Assembly: GCA_964354135.1 (NCBI GenBank)
Contig: CAYGZA010000285.1
Coordinates: forward strand, 1 to 8,956
DNA: 8,956 nt
Direction of reading: 5' to 3'
Source: CAYGZA01 sp964354135
GTDB lineage: Bacteria > Planctomycetota > Planctomycetia > Pirellulales > Thermoguttaceae
The notes beneath the pieces are model-generated. The model worked only from the letters and a program-made list of their open reading frames with translations. It was not told where the DNA came from and did not search any database. A program made the translations under genes and the position numbers. Positions 5,921 to 8,956 of this stretch are shown here, piece after piece (position 1 is the first letter of the stretch; each line of letters begins with the position of its first letter).

Positions 5921-7432
5921 ATGAGTGGCTTCCGCCGAAGATTCGCGACGATTGTCTTCCTCTGGGCCGCGGGGCCCGTTGCCGCGGCCGGCCAGAAGGC
6001 AGACCTCAAGCCTAAAGTGGACGCCTTGGTCCAACCGCTCCTGGAGAGCGAAACGGCGGTCGGCCTGGCGATCGGGCTTGTCGACGGCGGCAAGACGCAC
6101 ACCTTCGGCTACGGCAAGGTTTCGGCCGCCTCCGGCAAGACGCCCGACGAGCGGACGGTCTTCGAGATCGGCTCGGTGACCAAGACGTTCACCTCGCTGG
6201 CCTTGGCCGACATGGTCCGCCGGAAGCTGGTCGCCCTGGACGACCCGGTGGGTAAGTGGCTGCCGCCGTCCGTCAAGATGCCCCAGCGCGGCGACCGGCC
6301 GATCACGCTTGCGGACTTGGCGACCCATACCTCGGGCCTGCCGCGGCTGCCCAGGAATCTCATCCCCCAGATCACCCGGAATCCCGACAATCCGTACGCC
6401 GCCTACACGGTCCAGCAGCTTTACGAGGCACTGCCGACGTGTCCCCTGGAGAATGCGCCGGGGGCACGCTATGCCTACAGCAATCTCGGCGCGGGGCTCT
6501 TGGGCCACGTGCTGGCGCGGCGGGACGGCGTCGGTTACGAGGAACTCATCAAGACCCGCATCTGCCGCCCGCTGGGCATGGAAGAAACGCAGATCGCGCT
6601 TTCCGGGCCGCTAGAGGCCCGATTTGCCCAGGGGCACAACATCGACGGCATCCCGGTCGCCGCGTGGGACATCCCGACGCTCGCCGGGGCGGGAGCCTTG
6701 CGATCGACGGTCCACGACATGCTGCTCTGGGTCTCGGCGAACCTCGGTCTGCGCCCCAGTCCGCTCGCCGAAGCCATCGAGACGACCCACGTGCCCCGCC
6801 ACGACGCCTCTTTTGCGCCCCAGAGAATCGCCCTGGGCTGGCACTTCAATCCGAAGATCGCCGTCCACTGGCACAACGGGCAGACCGGCGGATTCCACAG
6901 CTACGTGGCCTTCCACAAGGAGCGGAAGATCGGCGTCGTGGTCCTCTCGAACACCGCCACCGGCACGGTGGACCGGCTCGGCGACCAGATCCTCGTGCTG
7001 CTCTTGGGCAAGCCGGTCGAGCCGCTGAAGCTGCGAAAACCGGCTCGCCTTGAGCCGGGCGTCCTCGACCGGTACGTCGGCCAATTCGAGCTTCTTCCGG
7101 GCCAGGTCTTCAGCGTCACGCGGGAAGGCGACCGGCTCATGGTGCAACTGACGGGCCAGCCCGGCCTCAGGGTCGTTGCCGAATCGGAGACCGAGTTCTT
7201 CTATCGCGTGGTCGATGCCCGGATCACGTTCGTCAAGGACGACGACGGGAAGTTCAACAAGCTGATTCTCCACCAGCACGGGCTCGCCTTGCCGGCCTAC
7301 CGGGGCGGCATGGCCGTCTCGCTCGGCAAATGGTTCCTCAAGACGCTGCGGGGCGACTCCGTCGGGGCAGCCAAGACCACTCCGCCCGGCCGCGCGGCAA
7401 AGGGGGATGGGCCCCGTGACCCAAGCCGTTAG
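5921..7432 (+). CDS. Exported serine hydrolase, beta-lactamase class C / DD-peptidase superfamily
   Basis: The 503-residue protein starts with an R-R-R n-region and hydrophobic segment ending near A-A-A-G24, a likely Sec signal peptide, so it acts in the periplasm. The catalytic domain (about 30-370) has the three superfamily motifs in order: S85-V-T-K88 with nucleophile Ser85, Y186-S-N188, and H318-N-G320 followed by Q-T-G-G in the KTG-equivalent position. A second domain from about 381 (L-D-R-Y-V-G-Q-F-E) to 470 resembles the beta-rich C-terminal domain often attached to these hydrolases. Substrate is open: penicillin, D-Ala-D-Ala peptide, ester or D-amino-acid peptide. With an H-x-G third motif and an extra domain, a carboxypeptidase or esterase is likelier than a resistance enzyme. 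It appears monocistronic. Confidence 0.88.
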   Translation: MSGFRRRFATIVFLWAAGPVAAAGQKADLKPKVDALVQPLLESETAVGLAIGLVDGGKTHTFGYGKVSAASGKTPDERTVFEIGSVTKTFTSLALADMVRRKLVALDDPVGKWLPPSVKMPQRGDRPITLADLATHTSGLPRLPRNLIPQITRNPDNPYAAYTVQQLYEALPTCPLENAPGARYAYSNLGAGLLGHVLARRDGVGYEELIKTRICRPLGMEETQIALSGPLEARFAQGHNIDGIPVAAWDIPTLAGAGALRSTVHDMLLWVSANLGLRPSPLAEAIETTHVPRHDASFAPQRIALGWHFNPKIAVHWHNGQTGGFHSYVAFHKERKIGVVVLSNTATGTVDRLGDQILVLLLGKPVEPLKLRKPARLEPGVLDRYVGQFELLPGQVFSVTREGDRLMVQLTGQPGLRVVAESETEFFYRVVDARITFVKDDDGKFNKLILHQHGLALPAYRGGMAVSLGKWFLKTLRGDSVGAAKTTPPGRAAKGDGPRDPSR

Positions 7433-7450
7433 CAGCCCTCCAACGCTAAC

Positions 7451-7490
7451 TCCCTTCTCCCGCCCGCGGAAGAGGGACAGGGGGTGAGGG
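7451..7490 (-). repeat. Dispersed hairpin repeat, copy B (inverted relative to copy A)
   Basis: Read on the minus strand it begins CCCTCACCC, then CCTGTCCCTCTTCC and a GGGAGAAGGG arm, the same plan as copy A at 1464-1496 but with a less perfect stem. It lies 18 bp after the serine hydrolase stop, so like copy A it follows a gene end. Its outer edge at 7490 is exactly the first base of a Doc-type gene fragment. Confidence 0.6.
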
Positions 7491-7555
7491 CCCGCGGCGG
7501 AACGACGAAATCCGCGGTGGCTGAGTTCTTCCGGGCCAACACGGGGCCAGCCTGA
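7490..7555 (+). pseudogene. Doc/Fic-type toxin remnant, last 21 codons (left copy)
   Basis: From GCC at 7490 the frame reads A-R-G-G-T-T-K-S-A-V-A-E-F-F-R-A-N-T-G-P-A then TGA at 7553. This matches the 3' end of the longer remnant at 8187-8336 (A-R-G-G-T-A-K-S onward). No matching sequence lies upstream of 7490, where the hairpin repeat takes over, and there is no start codon or ribosome site. It cannot encode a working toxin. The Doc assignment is borrowed from the longer copy and is less certain here. Confidence 0.55.
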
Positions 7556-7557
7556 TA
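7490..7557 (+). repeat. 68-bp direct repeat, left copy
   Basis: Ungapped comparison with 8271-8338 shows 62 of 68 identical bases at a constant offset of 781. Differences are at 7505, 7522 and a cluster at 7545-7548. Similarity stops abruptly on the left side. The repeated stretch is the 3' end of a Doc-type reading frame plus its stop. Confidence 0.85.
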
Positions 7558-7662
7558 ACCGCGCGGCTCCCGCGGGCTGCACGCAACCCATGGCAGCGGT
7601 ACGTCGCCTTTTTCTTCACGCTCGGACGCAAAGCACGTGCCGCCAAGGTGTTGCGCCGCGAT

Positions 7663-7690
7663 TTGCGGCGGGACGGGGAGGTGTTATACT
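7663..7690 (+). promoter_or_regulatory. Candidate sigma-70-type promoter with extended -10
   Basis: TTGCGG (7663-7668), a 16-bp spacer, then TATACT (7685-7690) preceded by TG at 7682-7683, the extended -10 arrangement that compensates for a weak -35. It lies about 100 bp before the truncated toxin gene and would transcribe the toxin-antitoxin remnant. Predicted by eye only. Confidence 0.5.
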
Positions 7691-7792
7691 GCGGGTGTGA
7701 CGTAGTTGGGGACGTCATACCAAACCGGCTGTTCATCGTTGGGGGGTATTTCCGCATTTGGCTTGCCGGCCTACACTTGCCGAGACGGAACG

Positions 7793-7918
7793 ATGCTCAT
7801 CCGCGAGTTGGTTTGGCCACAGGACAGAGTCGATCACATTGCCAAGCATGGCGTGACGCCCGATGAAGTCGAGGAGACTTGCTTCCGACGGGCGCTGCTT
7901 CTGCGTGCGAATTCATGA
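7793..7918 (+). pseudogene. BrnT-like toxin, truncated (first ~39 residues kept)
   Basis: ATG 7793 opens a 41-residue frame ending at TGA 7916. Its sequence M-L-I-R-E-L-V-W, H-I-A-K-H-G-V-T-P-D-E-V-E-E and F-R-R-A-L-L-L-R-A resembles the start of BrnT-type RelE-fold ribonuclease toxins, which are usually about 90-100 residues. The rest of the fold, including the later catalytic strands, is missing, and the frame ends A-N-S-stop. The stop overlaps the antitoxin ATG (ATGA at 7915-7918), so an internal deletion joining the head to the extreme 3' end is likely. As read, the product should be inactive. An in-frame upstream extension to 7706 exists but lacks family character. BrnT assignment is by motif, not search. 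Confidence 0.62.
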
Positions 7919-8163
7919 AGACTCACAAACTCCTTCAAACCGATTCGCTTCAGGAGTTGGCCCGATTCTGGGACACTCACGACCTGACCGATTTTGAAGA
8001 CGAGTTGGAAGAAGTTACCGAACCGGTGTTTCGGCGTGACGCGGCGATTACGCTCCACCTGCAGTCCAGCGAGGCCGAAGCGGTTCGGCAGATCGCAAAG
8101 TCCAAAGGACTCGCTGAAACCGACCTGATTCGCCAGTGGGTTCTCGAAAACCTCCAGTTATGA
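7915..8163 (+). CDS. CopG/BrnA-like antitoxin
   Basis: The complete 82-residue protein has the usual antitoxin plan. The acidic N-terminal half contains S-L-Q-E-L-A-R-F-W-D-T-H-D-L-T-D and E-D-E-L-E-E-V, the toxin-binding segment of the CopG antitoxin family. The C-terminal half has a short strand (A-A-I-T-L-H-L) followed by two helices ending W-V-L-E, a ribbon-helix-helix DNA-binding domain. By family knowledge it neutralises its toxin and represses its own promoter as a dimer. It overlaps the truncated toxin frame by ATGA and has no clear ribosome site, so translation may depend on coupling to the toxin fragment. Its base composition is visibly less GC-rich than flanking genes, which fits transfer. 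Confidence 0.75.
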   Translation: MKTHKLLQTDSLQELARFWDTHDLTDFEDELEEVTEPVFRRDAAITLHLQSSEAEAVRQIAKSKGLAETDLIRQWVLENLQL

Positions 8164-8186
8164 GAAGAAGGTGAAGACGGGGCCCC

Positions 8187-8336
8187 GTGGCGGCCTACGT
8201 CTTCCTTGCCCTCAACAACACTCGGATGACCGCCGACAACGACGCGTACGCCGAGTTGGTTCTCTCCGTCGCCCGCGGCGGAACGGCGAAATCCGCGGTG
8301 GCCGAGTTCTTCCGGGCCAACACGGTTGGAGCCTGA
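8187..8336 (+). pseudogene. Doc/Fic-type toxin remnant, C-terminal 49 codons (right copy)
   Basis: The frame reads A-A-Y-V-F-L-A-L-N-N-T-R-M-T-A-D-N-D, then Y-A-E-L-V-L-S-V-A-R-G-G-T-A-K-S-A-V-A-E-F-F-R-A-N-T and TGA at 8334. This resembles the region after the Fic motif in death-on-curing toxins, where a hydrophobic helix, an N-G turn and a final V-A-x-W/F-L/F-R helix occur. The H-P-F-x-D-G-N-K-R core that should precede it is absent: an in-frame stop lies at 8172, just 9 bp after the antitoxin. A GTG at 8187 could begin a 49-residue peptide, but there is no supporting ribosome site. Probably a dead fragment. Confidence 0.6.
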
Positions 8337-8338
8337 TA
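8271..8338 (+). repeat. 68-bp direct repeat, right copy
   Basis: Partner of 7490-7557, with 62/68 identical and no gaps. The right copy extends further into Doc-type coding sequence on its left, so it is the more complete copy. Confidence 0.85.
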
Positions 8339-8634
8339 CCGCCCGCCCCGCCGGCGCACCGCACGGATTGGTTGCCGCTCGCGCCCCTATCGTCGCCCGG
8401 CCGCGCCGCCCCTGGAGCCCTCCGCGGCCGAGTGGGCGCGGTCGGTCCTCCCACGGTGAGGGCGAGAAGAACGAGTGAACGCCGAAAAGCCGTGATGCTG
8501 CTGCGGTCAGGTGCATCGCCTTGTTCCGCGGGCCGACTTGCGGAGTCGAGAAAGGCCGCAGCGAGATTGGGCTTGCGTTTTCGGTGGCGGTCCTTCAGCG
8601 TGCAAAACAACTTCCGCGCTATCGGCGCCGGCCG
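8337..8634. other. Intergenic stretch without recognisable gene
   Basis: About 300 bp follow the right toxin remnant. Open frames crossing it on both strands (such as 8171-8857 plus and 8212-8610 minus) are rich in Arg/Pro/Gly and carry no motif, as expected for chance frames in GC-rich DNA. A perfect 7-bp stem (CGCCGGC 8626-8632, GCCGGCG 8641-8647) overlaps the end of the minus-strand gene. No T-run follows on either strand. Confidence 0.5.
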
Positions 8635-8955
8635 TCAGTCGCCGGCGTGTGCGGTTACAGGCGAAAGGTCGATGATCTTGGTCGCCCTTCGTTCGGGGAC
8701 TTTCGGCTGCGGCGGCTCGACGAGGCCGGCGGCCTCGGATTCCGCTTTCTTGCTTCGGTCGCGAATAGTCTTCACAAATGTTTCCAGGGTAGTGATGTCC
8801 TGCTCAATGTCAGCGGGTGAGGGAAATGGCGAACCAAGTGCCGCAGCGGAGTCGTGACCCGTAAACCACGTCGAACACTTTGCCATTTCGCGTTCGACGA
8901 TGGGGTAGTCAGCCGTCTCGACGGTGACTCTCTTGAGGCGTTGCGTCTCAACCCC
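8635..8955 (-). CDS. Unrecognised protein, C-terminal part (cut by right edge)
   Basis: The frame is open from the window edge to TGA at 8635-8637, giving 106 residues of a protein whose N-terminus lies outside. I do not recognise the family. It contains K-R-V-T-V-E-T-A-D-Y-P-I-V-E near the edge, then W-F-T-G-H-D-S, then a charged helical stretch (I-E-Q-D-I-T-T-L-E-T-F-V-K-T-I) that may form a coiled coil. It ends in a Pro/Lys/Arg-rich tail with P-P-Q-P-K-V-P. The ATG at 8886 would give an 83-residue protein, but coding character continues upstream through 23 further codons and no ribosome site precedes it, so it is probably internal. Composition and local order look protein-like, not random. 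Confidence 0.6.
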   Translation of the reverse strand, partial: GVETQRLKRVTVETADYPIVEREMAKCSTWFTGHDSAAALGSPFPSPADIEQDITTLETFVKTIRDRSKKAESEAAGLVEPPQPKVPERRATKIIDLSPVTAHAGD

Positions 8956-8956
8956 A

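Noticed and set aside
6611..7591. 326-codon minus-strand open frame opposite the serine hydrolase
   Set aside because: Antisense shadow; catalytic motifs and signal peptide are on the plus strand.
7490..8338. CRISPR-like or satellite repeat
   Set aside because: Only two copies 781 bp apart, and the repeat is the coding end of a protein family.
8446..8475. Possible third copy of the CCCTCACC hairpin repeat
   Set aside because: Only a short GGTGAGGGCGAGAAG-like match without a paired arm; too weak.
8626..8647. 7-bp stem as terminator of the right-edge gene
   Set aside because: No T-run on the minus-strand side, and the palindromic GC-rich stem includes the stop codon; likely chance.
8171..8857. 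228-codon plus-strand frame over the toxin remnant and beyond
   Set aside because: Arg/Pro-rich with no domain; it runs in a different frame from the Doc remnant and antisense to the right-edge protein.

Overview
The window looks like planctomycete chromosome (Pirellulales-like is my best guess). It is GC-rich and carries two DUF1559 pseudopilin-like proteins, each with an N-terminal prepilin segment and a C-terminal H-X9-DG signature, a family greatly expanded in Planctomycetes. Two tandem molybdate-binding-like lipoproteins and several leader-bearing secreted proteins fit a Gram-negative-type envelope. No rRNA, tRNA, CRISPR array or transposase was seen.

Layout, left to right. (1) 2-1435: the end of an arginine biosynthesis operon, with argD truncated by the window edge followed 12 bp later by complete argF. 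(2) 1464-1496: a dispersed hairpin repeat lies between the convergent argF and DUF1559 genes. (3) 1527-3831: two divergent DUF1559 genes share a 388-bp intergenic region containing alternative hairpins. (4) 3853-5578: two tandem ModA-like substrate-binding lipoproteins, with no permease or ATPase in view. (5) 5631-5774: a 47-residue zinc-ribbon protein with a polylysine tail, on the minus strand. (6) 5921-7432: an exported serine hydrolase of the class C beta-lactamase / D-Ala-D-Ala carboxypeptidase superfamily. (7) 7451-8336: an accessory patch made of toxin-antitoxin debris. (8) 8337-8634: no recognisable gene. (9) 8635 to the right edge: the C-terminal end of an unrecognised minus-strand protein.

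The most unusual part is 7451-8336. A BrnT-like toxin gene has kept only its first ~39 codons, while its CopG/BrnA-like antitoxin is complete and overlaps the toxin stop by ATGA. This pair sits between two fragments of the 3' end of a Doc/Fic-type toxin gene. The fragments form 68-bp direct repeats, 62/68 identical and exactly 781 bp apart, and the left one begins exactly where a second copy of the hairpin repeat ends. This reads as a graveyard of two toxin-antitoxin systems, possibly leaving a functional orphan antitoxin. I do not see convincing evidence for a wholly new multi-gene system. All identifications come from reading motifs by eye; no database search was run.
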